From: Lepiota brunneoincarnata
Lineage: Eukaryota; Basidiomycota; Agaricomycetes; Agaricales; Agaricaceae
Assembly (NCBI GenBank): GCA_023014365.1
Contig: JAEBUN010000005.1
Span: forward strand, 682,001-746,000
Length of the DNA stretch: 64,000 nucleotides
Direction of reading: 5' to 3'
Positions 34,192-46,237 of this stretch are shown here, piece after piece (position 1 is the stretch's first letter; each line of letters opens with the position of its first letter). The position numbers were made by a program, and so were the translations under genes. The notes beneath the pieces were generated by a model. It was not told the DNA's origin and made no database searches. It saw only the letters and a program-made list of their open reading frames with translations.

Positions 34192-35172
34192 CCACAAATT
34201 CGAGCGCTCGTCATCAACCCTTTGCAATTTTTTCTGCATCTTGAGCAGGGTACACTCTGTACTGCCCTACGAAGATTGCATGTTGTAATGGATGTCCCCC
34301 CGCCCGAGAACGCAGCCTGGAAAGGGCTGAGCTTCTACCATGCCTCGTTCAAGGACTACCTTCGAGACTCGACCCGCTCTGGTGAATATTTCATCAGCAG
34401 TCAAACAGTCCATACCGATCTTGTCGCACATGCTCTGCAATAGAGTGCACTTTACCCGGACACTGAAGGTGAATAGTCTTGTTCAATGCGTCACTGTACC
34501 GGAACCACAGATCTGAAGTTCTAACCAGGCCCTAAGGACCGGATGAGTTCGAATTCTTACGCTGGATATTTTCAATGGGTATCTCTGTCTAACGTGATAT
34601 CTATGCATGGACGAGTGGCTGCGATGGTTGCAGGCTGCTTGGAGAAGGCTTGTCTACTTGCCCAGATCAATGGAGATCCAATTCTTTTCTCTCAATTTCC
34701 TTACATTCGCGTCGTTGTCATTTGAGTCCTTGATGAACGAGTTATACCGGCTGGCGTGTCAAATGAAACCGCATATTCTCGACTTAATTATTCCCCCATA
34801 GAATTACCAGGAAGACCTCGGCGGCGATATTATTCGGACAGAAGCCAGCAGTTCTGAGGAAACGCAACTACTGAACTACCTATTGTGTTTAGTAGGTCCC
34901 ACTGTATTATTGGAGCCCACTCGATTCCCTGCCGTAGGCTATCTACTATTTTGTTGTATAGATCATTGCAACTCATACGTTCGCAGGACTCTTACTGCAC
35001 GCAACCAGAGGGAACATTTTATTTCTTCTTGGGCTACGGTCCAAGGAGTTGTATAGTGTGCTGTATTAGATCCTACTATGGTTCGAAATGTCGCATTCTG
35101 GAGGCTGAGAAGCGACCTCCCGAAGAAGAGATCTTCGAGTACCGCCAGTATATGGGATTACCTCCTGAGTAG
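34192..35172 (+). pseudogene. NLR C-terminal fragment (copy D, 3' part)
   Basis: Right of the element the sequence reads EQGTLCTALRRLHVVMDVPPPENAA, FYHASFKDYLRDSTRSGEYF, VAAMVAGCLEKACLLAQ, EDLGGDIIRTEASSSEE, and ends TFYFFLGYGPRSCIVCC with LEAEKRPPEEEIFEYRQYMGLPPE and a stop at 35172. This matches the C-terminal half of copy B. The region from the Walker A motif to about 500 residues downstream is absent, so element insertion was accompanied or followed by deletion. The last exon is open and well conserved, which could mean recent loss. Confidence 0.65.
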
Positions 35173-35491
35173 ATACAACCGTGCATCAATATCATATCAG
35201 TATACGAGTTAGGCTGGAAAGTCAACCGGATCTATTCATGTGGTCTACAATATTCCTTGTCAAAATCGCTGCCTAAGTCCCGAGCGTAATTACTAAGGTG
35301 AATGGACGAAGATCACAATTTATAAGGCAAGTAAGTCTGTGGGCACAATTTCCAGGACTACATACATTCGCACACGAGTTACTTCAGAAGGGCATCAGCG
35401 AATTAAGAACGAAAGTATACGACAACCGCATCATACAATACAAATACACAAAACAGAGAAACCGGGAAGGAGCATAATTCGCAACACACAA

Positions 35492-38400
35492 CTATACATC
35501 AATCTTAATCCCTCGCCCATGACTATCAAACGCAGCACTAATCGCACTCTGCGTGAGCGTACTCATTCCTGGTCCCCTTCCAGGCGTATTCATTCCCGAA
35601 TGCATAGGCGAGGCCCCGAACCGGGGTGTAATCAGCCCGCTCCCACCAACACCAAAAACAAAGCCGCCACTGAGACCATCCATACTGTTATACCCTGCAA
35701 ATGACCATCGGTACGGAAGGAATTGGTAAAATTAGAAAGCGCAGAAAACGTACCTGGTACCAGCATGCTATCCCAGAACCCACTACTAAGTATATTCTCC
35801 ATCGTCAATCCACCCATCGTACTTGTCGAATCATCAGCAGGAGTTGGCGCCATTGTCGGAGGGAACGTCGAGATATCCGCCGCTGGGCCCATTTCACTCT
35901 CAAAGTGGAACTCGTTCAAGAAATACGGGTCGTGCCCGACCTGTGCAGAACCACCTGGAGGAGTGGACGTATCGTACATCCCCTGCTGTTGTTGCAATTG
36001 TTGCTGCTGATGCAGCTGTTGGTAGGTGGTACTCCCAATAGACGCGTCGTTAGTCGTAGTATTCATACCAGGAGAGGATGATGAGCGCGCAAATCCACTC
36101 GATTGCAGTGTCTCACCGGCGGGGTTCGAGTTATTGTCGTCTTCATTGAGCAATGGTTTGACTTCGCCTGTTGTTCCTGTACCCTGCTGTTGAGGTTCCA
36201 GCTTGGCAGAAATCATGGCACGAAGGAAGGCAGCGTAGAGCGCTGGTGTATGTGTTGCTCTTGCTGCAATGTTTTCTAACACGTCCGCAACGTCTTTGAC
36301 CAGGGATAGAGTTTTTTGTTCATTCTCCAAGAAATCTTGAAATTCTGGTCGGATGAGCTATGGAGGATGTCCATTAGACCACCCATGCCTGCACTGCAGC
36401 ACTAAAACAAGGCATTACCTTCAACAAGCTCAGCACGGCGTACGAGGTCTGGACAAAGTGCGAGTCTGGCGAATACTTCATATACCCGCTCGGACCAAGC
36501 TGATCCCTCACGATCAAGGCACATGCCATCGCAGATGAATGGACTCTAGCGAAGAAATGGCCCATGTCCGCAGGGGAACGCTCGAGCGCATTCTGTAGTC
36601 CGAATGAATTGAGGACGAGCATTGCATAGTTGAAGTAAAACTGCGAGATTGTCTGTTTGTAGTCCGCCACGCGAGGATCTTGACCTGTCATCTCAAGTCA
36701 ATCCAGAGTACTAAATTTGTCAACGGAGGGAGAGCGTTTACCCTCCCATGTTCGAGCCGCATGCCACTGCTGCCTCCACGCATATACCTGAGACTCGAAT
36801 GACTTGATCACCAAGAGGTAATCACAATGCGTCTGAAGGCCTGACGCAGTATCCGTTCCACAGTACAAAAAGTCAAGACTTCGGGACAGAATCCGTTGGA
36901 GTTCCTATTGCTCCGGAAATCAGTTCTTCCGCGTCTCCATCATCAACCATCACCATAGAAGAATCTAGCGTACCGTGTAAGCAGCCAAGGAAGAATCAGA
37001 AGGGACCGCAATTGGCGACCGACACCATTGCGTTGCATGCCGAATGATGTAGCTAAAAACAGTCGAGTACACGTGGTGGATCCCATCAGTTTCTGCCTCA
37101 AGTAGCTGAAACACGAAAACACTCACTCTTCCTTGATTGAGTGCGGTTTTCCCATCTGCGCGCTAAAGCTCCGATCCAAACAGTAGCATAATATCCACGT
37201 CCTTTCTCGGTTATGTACTTCCATATCGCGCGCCTTGCCTTCTGCGGTATCTGGGCTGGTTATGGCCGTCTTGCGGTGCAGATTAAGATCCGTGGCCATT
37301 CTGGATGCGGCGAGGATGAGAACGGCATTCGCATGGACCGCAGAGATGGAGGCGCACCTTATTGCCATGCCCAGAAGCATCCACATTTTGTCTTGCTCAT
37401 ATCGCTCTACCGCGCCACATCCCCATAGACTAAGAAGTAAGTAGGCTTGAACGATTCTCCACTGATTTGTAACCCTTTGCGGGAACACTGAACGCTAGCT
37501 TTTTTGCGAGATCTGTGAGACGTGGGTGTAGCTCGGGATTCGTAGTATAGAATTTGCTTGCGATAGAACAAACTGCAAATGGGTGTGAGTGATGGAACCG
37601 AAAATCAACCAGAAGTACACACTAGTCGTCAAGAGAAACGGCGAGCGAGAACAAACGAGCGAAGGAGTGTGGAAATTCCTGTTCAGGAGGCTAACATGCA
37701 TCTGTAGATGGGGGTGAGGCAATGCAAGCGCAAGTTTGTGAAGGACGCTGACATTGACGTTTTCAAAATAACTGATCATCGGCGCCAGTCAAAAAACGAT
37801 CTCAAGGTCAACGTCGAGACACGCACATATCGAACAAGGCCACTACTTCATCCGTGCTCACAAAACTGAGCATCTCCGGCTGCACTTGGCGCTCAATGTA
37901 AAGTCGGCGAAGAGGCAGAATGGTCATTGGACCGGGCCTGAAGTAGTTGTGACTTGCAACACCCAGCGTCTGAGCGTCATTGGCTGAAGCGATTTTGGGC
38001 GACAGAGCGTTGTTGTTAGATACTTGTGCCCTGCGATTGGCGAGGCTTGCCTCGGCAAGCAATCCAAGCGGATTGAGAGAATTGTCGGGCAATGAATGCA
38101 ACTTGGGTGAGGCAGGCGGTGGGAGGTTAGAATGGGGCGCGGGCGCAGGTGGCGGCGAAGGGGATCCAGAAAGCAAAGCCTGGGTGGAAGCATTCTGGGC
38201 GGATGGTGAAGGGGAACGGGATATCATGCCTGATGCGATGCTCGGGTTGCCTATAGATCTGAGAACGGTGTCGAGCGTCTTTTCCATCTTGCGCAGGGAT
38301 CGGGTCAATAGTTCGTGTTTTCTTGATCGAAAATGAGGTTCGAGACTCCTTCACTCGAGGTAATTACTCACTTGGAGGATCGCTTCCCTCGATTCGATTC

Positions 38401-38928
38401 TTCAAATATACATTCGTGATTTCCAGCAACACAGCGCTTGCAGGGTGGGCCCTGTTCTGCACCCACACATTTCATCTTCAGCCGTCTGCAGACTGTGCAG
38501 GCTCTTGTGTGGGGTGTGAGCCATCGGACAAGATAGAAAGAGAAGGAAGCTCACCTGGATCCTCTCGTTGGCTTTGGCTTTGTCTCATCCTTTTCTGCGG
38601 ACGGGCTGTTGGCTTCGGACTCGTCGTCGTTGCGTGCCTTCTTCCGGCTGTCGGTGGGAGATGAGGCTGCGGAAGATGAGGGACGCTTCCCGTTGGCATT
38701 GGCCATAGATGGGTAACTGTGTTCGGTGGGTGGGGTGCCAAGTGTATCGGAGCCTTGAGAGGAGGGCGAAGAGTAGTTTTGTGAGAGGGAGAGGTGATGA
38801 GGGAGGTGGGGAGGAGGGGGGTGCTGATAGCTGGGATAGTAGGGGGGATAGAGCGCAAGAGCGGGGTCTATCGGGATTGAAGGTGAGGGCGGTGGTTGCA
38901 TGGACTGGTGGTGGTCGTGATGCACCAT
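35492..38928 (-). CDS. Zn2Cys6 transcription factor with fungal_trans domain
   Basis: The N-terminal region from MVHHDHHQSMQPPP (38928) is Pro/Ser-rich. The binuclear zinc cluster follows (about 38390-38520): ACTVCRRLKMKCVGAEQ, then PPCKRCVAGNHECIF, with all six cysteines. A short coiled segment (LRKMEKTLDTVLRSIG) follows. The fungal_trans domain spans about 36400-37700: SLVCSRSPFLLTT, ASKFYTTNPELHPRL, IVQAYLLLSLWG, RMATDLNLHRKT, RERTWILCYCLDRSFSAQMGKP. A glutamine-rich stretch (about 35990-36020) and Ser/Gly-rich C-terminus end at 35492. Several GT-AG introns fit, for example after GMAI and VPG. One surplus base at 37455-37456 separates KSVE from IVQAY. Such factors act in the nucleus as pathway regulators; the target genes cannot be inferred. 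A decayed partial copy lies about 10 kb upstream at 26 kb. Confidence 0.85.
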
Positions 38929-39036
38929 GATGAAGGCCTGGTGGTGGTTAGTTGGGAAGGGATAAGTGAAAGGAGAGGGATGTACCAGTAGCGGCGAAGC
39001 GTGATGGAGGCGGAATGTGGCAGGATGAATAAGCAA

Positions 39037-40075
39037 CGGGTGACAGCGGCCTTGCTATTGGCGGCGTTCTTGTCCCTAAGAGCTGATGTTTAGGAAAGAT
39101 TTGTGCACACGCGTGGCCGGCAGAAGAAAGCCCTAGAAGTGCGAGCGACGCCGCGAAACACGCTGTTGTAGCTGGAGAAATGTCTGATACAAACGGTCTG
39201 AGCGCAGGAACCGCCATAATATGTCAAAGATTTTCAACACCTGGAATGATACATTCGTATCCAGGGCGCCGATATATGAGCACCTTCCTCTATGATCGGA
39301 TGGCTCGCTCCCTTGCGGATCCCGCCTTTCTTCCCTCCATCATATTTTCATCAGGATGATCAGGTCAACGACGTTCCCCGTCCTCTCTCAGCCCACCCTC
39401 CCCCAGGTCTTTTGTTCGTTTCTGAGCCTTTGCCAGTGCACACGCGCTCAATCTATTTTTGGTGTGCAACGTTGGTTGATTATCGATTGTTCGAAAAACA
39501 AGAGCAATGACATTTCATCGTTTATCATCTAACATTCTGCCACGATATGGCCGTCGAACGCGGGGGTGATGGCCATCAGGTCCTTCCTAACGCCTTTCGT
39601 GTCTTAGAATCTCGACCTCTATTTATCACTTCTCGGTAATCTTCAGTAAACTTACAGATGACATCATACGAAGTGGTTCAACAGCATCCCACGACAGCGC
39701 ATAATAGTAGTGTCGTGTGGCTCAGTGCAGCAACACTGGTTGTCATCGAACACTAGCCACAACTAGAATGTTAGGTGTCCTGAAGGCGCTATAGCCGTTG
39801 TGATAATAGTGGTGCTGTGACCCGGATTGACGCACATCCGCATTCTGAACAACTCATTGTCACTCTGGACAATAGATCACTCCTGCAATGCCATGCCCAT
39901 TGAATTAATGAACCCCGTAGGGACTAGTATGTAGTCCAGTCAGTGAGCCCAGAGGAGTACATTTGTGGAGTATGAAAATATAACTCCGATTGAAGGAGCG
40001 CTTAGGGTCAGAGTGTGACGCCAACGCCTCGCCAGTCCACACCATCCACACCCTTCCCCTCCGTCGTCGCTCACG
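39037..40075. other. Divergent promoter region between transcription factor and CDC4
   Basis: The two flanking genes read away from this gap. Pyrimidine-rich stretches occur upstream of the CDC4 start (about 40025-40070). No coding sequence is recognised. Confidence 0.4.
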
Positions 40076-43000
40076 ATGAGCACAAGCCAACGTCCCATGC
40101 TGGTTCTCCAGCCTTCAGTCAACACTACAACGTACGTACTTCCCGTTATCTCCGCCTATTTGTTCATCGATTCTCACTAATTACGCGACAGAGTGGTGAC
40201 GACCACCACGACCACCACGACCTACGCGCCCGTCCAGCTACCGCCCCTGCCACCGCCCTCATCACCAAAAGACCCTAAAAGCTACCCTCTACTCCATACT
40301 ACTCTTCCCGCCAGTCTTCGTAATTTCCCCCTTGTATTCCCAGGAGGTCAGCGCGCGACCTTCCATGATGGTGAAGCCGGCGAAGCAGAGATGCAGGAAG
40401 AGCAGGAAGTCGTCGGTGGCTCCGGGTGGAGGATGCTCAAACGCGATGAGACCAGTGATAATGCTGCTGTCGTCGGGCTTGCTGAAGCAGTCGAGCGTTT
40501 TGGCAAGAAACGCTCACTGGCCAACGACAGCATGATGGAGGGTGTCGAGTCGACCTCGAGTGTCAACTCCGCCGCACCCCCCAGGAAGAAACCACGTAAT
40601 GCACCCCTTCCGCAGCTCTCGACCACGATGAACGCAGCGGCGCCCCCCTCACCTCTACCTTCTCCCCATGGATCACCGCCCCCTGAAACTATCTGGCCGT
40701 CGGCCCCTCCGACTGGAGCAACTTCACCCTCTAATCAAGCACCGCTGCAACCCGACTTGTCTCTGACCACTCTCTTGACCCTTCCCTACCTTCTTAATCA
40801 CTTCTCGAGTCTGCCCCCACAACTACAATCGCACTTCCTTCTCACTCTCCTCCGCCACTCGCCCCTCCCCGTACTCCGAACACTGCATTCCGTCCTGACT
40901 CCTACCCTTGCGCGCGATTTCCTAACCCTTCTACCCCCAGAGCTCGTCTCACACATTCTGAGTTATCTACCATTCTCTACTCTTGCCCGGGCCTCTCGAG
41001 TGTCCAAGGCATGGCAAACCATTATCGACTCTGATGCCGTACTTTGGCGAGACCTACTCAAAGGCACCAAGATTTGGTTTGGTGGTAATTCTGAAGCTGC
41101 ATTCGCCAATTCGATTTACGCACGGAGAAAGCGAGCTGCGCAAATACAAAGCACCATATCCAGGCCCCTTCCTCCTCCACACCCATATAAGATCCTCTTC
41201 AAGTCTCGGCACCTGACTCGAACACGTTGGGTCAATAACGACAACCCAAAGCATATTAGCTTCTCTGCACATGGCTCCTCCGTCGTCACCTGTCTCCTCT
41301 TCTCACACGGCCGAATCATCTCCGCATCCGACGACCATTCCATTCATGTCTACTCTCCCGTCACCGGCGAACTTTCTCGCTCCCTTGAAGGCCATGAGGG
41401 TGGCGTATGGGCCCTTGCTGCGAGTCAAGACACACTCGTTAGTGGCTCGACTGATCGCACAGTAAGGATATGGGATCTCGCAACAGGCAAGTGCACCCAT
41501 GTCTTTGGCGGACATACCAGCACCGTACGTTGCCTCTCTATCGTCAAGCCAGAGATCGTAGAGGTCGTCCAAGAATCAGGCCTGGTCACAAAGGAAAAAT
41601 GGCCCAAGAGGCCACTCATTGTCACAGGCAGTAGGGACCATTCGTTGCGAGTCTGGAAGCTACCTAGGCCTGGTGAACCAGAGTACAAGTGCTTTGGCAC
41701 GGAGGAAGGAGAGCCTGCTGATGTACGTCATGACCCTATTCTTTCCGTTAACCATAAAACTCATGTTGCATCAGGATGCTGAGGATAACCCGTATCATTG
41801 CTTGCATCTCGAGGGACATGATCATGCCGTCCGAGCACTGGCTGCGAGAGGAAGAACCCTCGTTTCCGGGAGTTATGATTGTACAGTGCGAATCTGGGAT
41901 ATTATCAACGGTGAATGTAAATGGGTCTTGGTTGGCCATACCCAAAAAGGTCAGCCTGCTGTTCTCCAACTGAAGTTCTCAATACTTAAATGCTCCCAAC
42001 AGTGTACAGTGTGGTACTCGATATGAACCGTCACCAGGCATGTTCAGGTTCAATGGATGGAACCGTCCGTGTTTGGAATCTACGAACGGGTCAATGCCAA
42101 CACACACTCACTGGACACACTTCCCTCGTGGGGTTGCTCGGGCTTTCACCCTCCCACCTCGTCTCCGCCGCAGCCGACTCTACGCTGCGCATCTGGGACC
42201 CCGACACAGGTGAACTACGGCATACGCTAGCCGCACACACAGGTGCTATAACGTGCTTTCAGCATGACGAGTTCAAGGTGCTTAGCGGATCCGATGGTAA
42301 TCTTAAGATGTGGAACATTCGCGATGGGTCAGTTGTGCGTGACCTGTTAACCGGGATCACAGGTGTGTGGCAGGTTGTGTTTGAAGGACGGTGGTGCGTG
42401 GCTGCGAGCAATCGGAATGATTCGACTGTGCTGGATGTGTGGGACTTTGGGACCGATACAGACGATGACTGGACTGGAGAACCTCCAAATGGGATATATG
42501 ATGACAATACGTTTAGCGACTGCGAAGAAGAGCAAGAAGATGTTCGGAAAGTAAGGAGTGTGGGAATGAGACACAGAGCGGGGAAGGGTGTAGATATGGG
42601 TGAGGGTGCGGGTGCGCTTGGGATGGATGAGGACGAAGATGATGAGCAGGAGCAAGCAGATGTGGATGCGATGATGGACCAGGATCTTGTGCCTTCGGAC
42701 TCGGACTACTCGGAATTGGAGGTGGAGGGTAGGATTACTGGTGTTCGTCCGCGACTAAGTGGGAAGAGGAAGATGGGGGGGAGGCTTGGAGATGTTGATA
42801 CGGACACAGAGCCGGTGGTGCTAGATTCAGACGATGACTATCTACTGGAGGCCATGGGACCAAATGCGGAACGCGAGGTGGGGACTACTGGAAGCAGTAG
42901 CACAGGTAGCGCGGGGTGGGCGGCACAGGGTGGTATGGGGGGTGCAAAACAGAGTGGGAGGTCAAGTCGGTCATCCTCTTCAACGAGAGCGACACATGGA

Positions 43001-43147
43001 ACTGGCGCGTCATCAAGACGGCGAGAGGTGGTGTTGGGTGCACAGGCAAGCGCATCATCAAGTTCGAGATCGTTACCTGTTGTGCCTTCATATCAGGAGA
43101 CCCCGACAAGACCTCGCATACGACCACATGGCTCGCGCAGACGATAA
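40076..43147 (+). CDS. CDC4: F-box/WD40 SCF substrate receptor, Cdc4-like
   Basis: Four exons (40076-40131, 40192-41722, 41775-41949, 42003-43147) join in phase and give about 968 residues. A Thr-rich start and Pro/Ser-rich N-terminus lead to the F-box LLPPELVSHILSYLPFSTLA with WRDLLKG about residue 300. A linker (HLTRTRWVNN) and then about eight WD40 repeats follow, for example GHEGGVWALAASQDTLVSGS, DRTVRIWDLATGKC, GHDHAVRALAARGRTLVSGS, DGTVRVWNLRTGQC and DSTLRIWDPDTGEL. The C-terminal tail is acidic and Ser-rich. Cdc4/Fbw7 proteins bind phosphodegrons and bring cell-cycle proteins to the SCF ubiquitin ligase. The third intron has an unusual donor, GTCAGC. No frame break is needed. A truncated inverted copy of the propeller lies at 49.7-51.05 kb. 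Confidence 0.92.
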
Positions 43148-43881
43148 TACCTAACTATCCATCTGCGTCACCCTCCTTCCTTGCCAGCCCCAATCATCCC
43201 TCACTTGCTCTCGATCGTGGCCCGAGGAACAAGAAACCTACCTTTTCTCACCACTTAGTCGCACTTTTTCCCCTGCACCGCATACAACCTTGTCTTGTAC
43301 CAGTTATAGTTTTACATATCATCTGTTTCCTCATTGTACGTCTTCGGCTTGAGCTGTATTTCGTATGTTAGGTACTTAGAAGTAATGACGCATGGAATCA
43401 AGGGGACAAGCTGTTTTCCTTTGCTATTCTGGAACACCGAGCCCTGGTTTTGAAAGGTGGGTGGGGTTTCCCAGATGCTCGTAGGGTTTGAAAACCCCAG
43501 GAATTAGATGTGACGAGGGCAATGCTGCATAACTTAGAATATCAGATGCAATGAGCATCGAACCGTCATGAGAATTTCCCGGGGGTGTCTTTCCTGATAT
43601 TGTTTGTTCCCTAGCGAAACACCTGTACACGGAATTATCACATTAGCTCTCGTCGTCGAATTCTGCGACAGGGCTCCAGGGGTATTTGTACATCTTTTTC
43701 CGAGTCGAAAATTTGTGAAGATGTAAAGCGGGGGACTGGGGTGCTCGTCGCTCGAGTTGCATCGCGTAGGCGTTTATTAGTTCAGGCTTACATACTTCGT
43801 TTAATGCAACCGACGCTCAGGGTCAGAGCTCTGGATTACGAAACGGTGTTAGCAGGAGTTCGCTCGAAGACCACTGGCTCT
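43148..43881. other. Intergenic, convergent 3' ends of CDC4 and CYP1
   Basis: Contains only 3' flanking sequence. The first 230 bases are pyrimidine-rich. No feature is recognised. Confidence 0.4.
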
Positions 43882-44666
43882 CTATACCATAGCCCGGGCC
43901 TTATGAATCTTGACGTCTTCCCGCGGCCTATGCGGATCAGTTGGGTGGAGAAGGCGGAGGGTCAGAGATCATAGAGGAGGTAACAACAGTGAAGATGCGA
44001 GAGACGTACTTGTCCTGGCCATCGGTAGCGACAGCGCCTAAACGCTCAACAACTCGCATTCCTGAGCTTACCCGACCGAATATCGTGTGTTTGTTGTCGA
44101 GGTATGGTGTTGGTGCTAGCGTGATGAAGAATTGGGAGCCTACATACGACAACATGAGATTGAGGCGCCAGTCAATTTGGAGGCAAGGGGCCGAGGCGTA
44201 CCGTTTGTGTTGGGGCCCGAGTTTGCCATGGCTAAGATTCCTGCTCCGGTAAATCGAAGCTCTGGATGAATTTCGTCTTCACTGTAGCAGATAGGAGTTA
44301 TTGGCTGTTATCGTGAGGTGCCAAGGTCAACTTGCAATTTTTGACCGTATATGCTGGTCCCACCTCGACCAGTTCCGGTAGGATCGCCTCCTTGGATCAT
44401 GAAGTCCTGTCTCAAGAGTCAGGTTATCCGGGCACGTCAAGACGATTTGACCTTCACTCACAGCAATAATCCGGTGGAATATCACCCCGTTATAATATCC
44501 CTTCTTTGCGAGCTCCACAAAGTTTTTGCACGTCTAGATGGGTAGTTTTATAATTCGCCTGGACCCCATCGAGCAACTTAGAACTAAATACCTTTGGTGC
44601 ATGTTGCCAGTACAGCTCGAACTGGACATCCCCTAAGCTTGTTTCAAGCACGACCGACTCCGACAT
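43882..44666 (-). CDS. CYP1: Cyclophilin, PPIL1-type peptidyl-prolyl isomerase
   Basis: Six exons join to about 157 residues, the normal single-domain length. The order is [20 protein letters not shown] (44666), then [94 protein letters not shown] and [14 protein letters not shown] before the stop. Active-site residues (HR, F-IQGGD, QFFIT) are present. PPIL1 orthologues catalyse proline isomerisation and belong to the spliceosome. The intron after GQK (44282-44335) has a GC donor (TT|GCAAGT) instead of GT, and only this reading gives [10 protein letters not shown]. The gene is divergent from DTD1, with start codons about 310 bp apart, so the promoter may be shared. Confidence 0.92.
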
Positions 44667-44973
44667 GGTAGGTAAGATAAGCGCTTGTTATCTGTTGTGA
44701 TTATGACGCTCAGTCACAAGATCAAAATCTGATAAGAATTTGCGGTACTTCTTGGTGGTCCAACAGGTGCGGTGAAATGCCTAAGCACGCACTTCCGCGT
44801 CGGCGTGGCCTCGCCCTCGTGTCATCATGCACAATCTACTTAGAAGTCATAATCTGAAGGGCTTAAAATGTAGTGCGCCGCTTTTTAACTCAGAGATGTG
44901 TTTGTGCAAGTATAGATCGGAATAATACCAAATTCGCACGGTTTTGGTGGCAAAGCTCTTCCGACTTTTTACA
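44667..44973. promoter_or_regulatory. Bidirectional promoter region CYP1/DTD1
   Basis: The 307-bp gap between two divergent housekeeping start codons. No specific binding site is identified; the bidirectional role is inferred from position. Confidence 0.4.
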
Positions 44974-45942
44974 ATGCGTGCAGTGATTCAGAGAGTCACC
45001 TCCGCATCCGTCACAGGCAAGCAATCCCCTTTTTTTCTTAACGTCATCTGAGCATTGTATCTATGCACAGTTGATAATGAGGTTATCTCAAAGATCTCAA
45101 AGGGTCTTATGGTTCTTGTTGGGATCGGAACAGGTCTGTTTACATTACACCCTTCCCCTGAAACACTCTCTAAGTAGCTCCGACTGTCCATGGATATCAT
45201 CACAGAACAGATGATACGGAAAATGACATAGCAACACTCACGAACAAAATGTGAGCATGGTGACCCGGCGCTCATGCCACACCCGTTGTATTCCATCTCC
45301 ATGCTCAGTCGGACCGCTGATATTTGTTTCTCAGCCTGAACCTCCGAGTGTTCAATGATCCAAATGACCCAGACAAGATGTGGAAAGCGAGTGTGAAAGA
45401 TATCGATGGAGAAATTCTCTGTGTCTCCCAGTTCACCCTTCTCGCGAACACCACCAAAGGCAATAAACCTGACTTTCACAAAGCAATGGTGAGATACCGG
45501 CTAGCACTTATTATGCCAGATGACTGGCGCTGATTTTGCAAACATTTCTAGTCTACGGAATCGGGGCGAAATGCCTATACTGCTTTTCTGGAGAAGCTAC
45601 GTCAACAATACAAAGCAGAGAGAATCCAGGGTATACCCTTCTACCACAGTCTTTCCTCCTATCTGCATCCTAATAGAAACCTGCTATTCAATACGCAGAT
45701 GGCAAGTTTGGTGCCATGATGAATGTCAGTTTAACGAACGAGGTAGGAGAAACCAGTACATCTTGCACCGCGCAATGTAACATGATCTCTAGGGACCTGT
45801 GACGTTCACACTTGACTCGCGCAGGTTTGAATACGTAGATGCGCGGCCCAACGAAAGCTCCAGAAAGTCGACAAAAACAGCCAAACCGGTAGGCACTACG
45901 CGAGAAACAGGGGAATTTGCAGAACGGCAAACCGGCGCTTGA
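44974..45942 (+). CDS. DTD1: D-aminoacyl-tRNA deacylase
   Basis: Seven exons (44974-45016, 45071-45133, 45211-45250, 45335-45488, 45552-45630, 45699-45742, 45793-45942) give about 190 residues. The sequence starts [20 protein letters not shown] and continues [56 protein letters not shown] and [12 protein letters not shown]. Both DTD active-site motifs are present: SQFTL and the GP motif in NEGPVTF. The enzyme hydrolyses D-amino acids from tRNA and so proofreads chirality in translation. Intron 1 (45017-45070) begins with GC (CACAG|GCAAGC), the only reading that joins SVT to VDNEV. The last 25 residues are a polar extension. A decayed partial copy lies just downstream. Confidence 0.93.
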
Positions 45943-46237
45943 TTGACCATGTCATCCATAACATGCTCTTGTGCATTGTAGGGGGGTTGCGGAGTATACT
46001 GCGATGTTTTTGTAGAACGAGAAACTAATCAACATCACGATAAAGACCGCCATTCGAAAAGCAAGAGAAGTGATCAAATTGCATCAGGCGTAAGGGTTCC
46101 ATCGCCTGAACTGTAGTAGGACCATGCCAGAAACACAGACACCGGAAAGAATCAAATCGGACTGACTACTCCGTCCTCAGGCAGGACGACCCTGGAAGGA
46201 TTGGCAAGGAGCCGTGCGTCTTCGTTCGGCGAGAAAC

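Noticed and set aside
38551..39036. Upstream Met at 39036 as the transcription-factor start
   Set aside because: The extra 36 residues are low-complexity and would overlap likely 5' UTR; the Met at 38928 followed by the His-rich start is more natural, although not proven.
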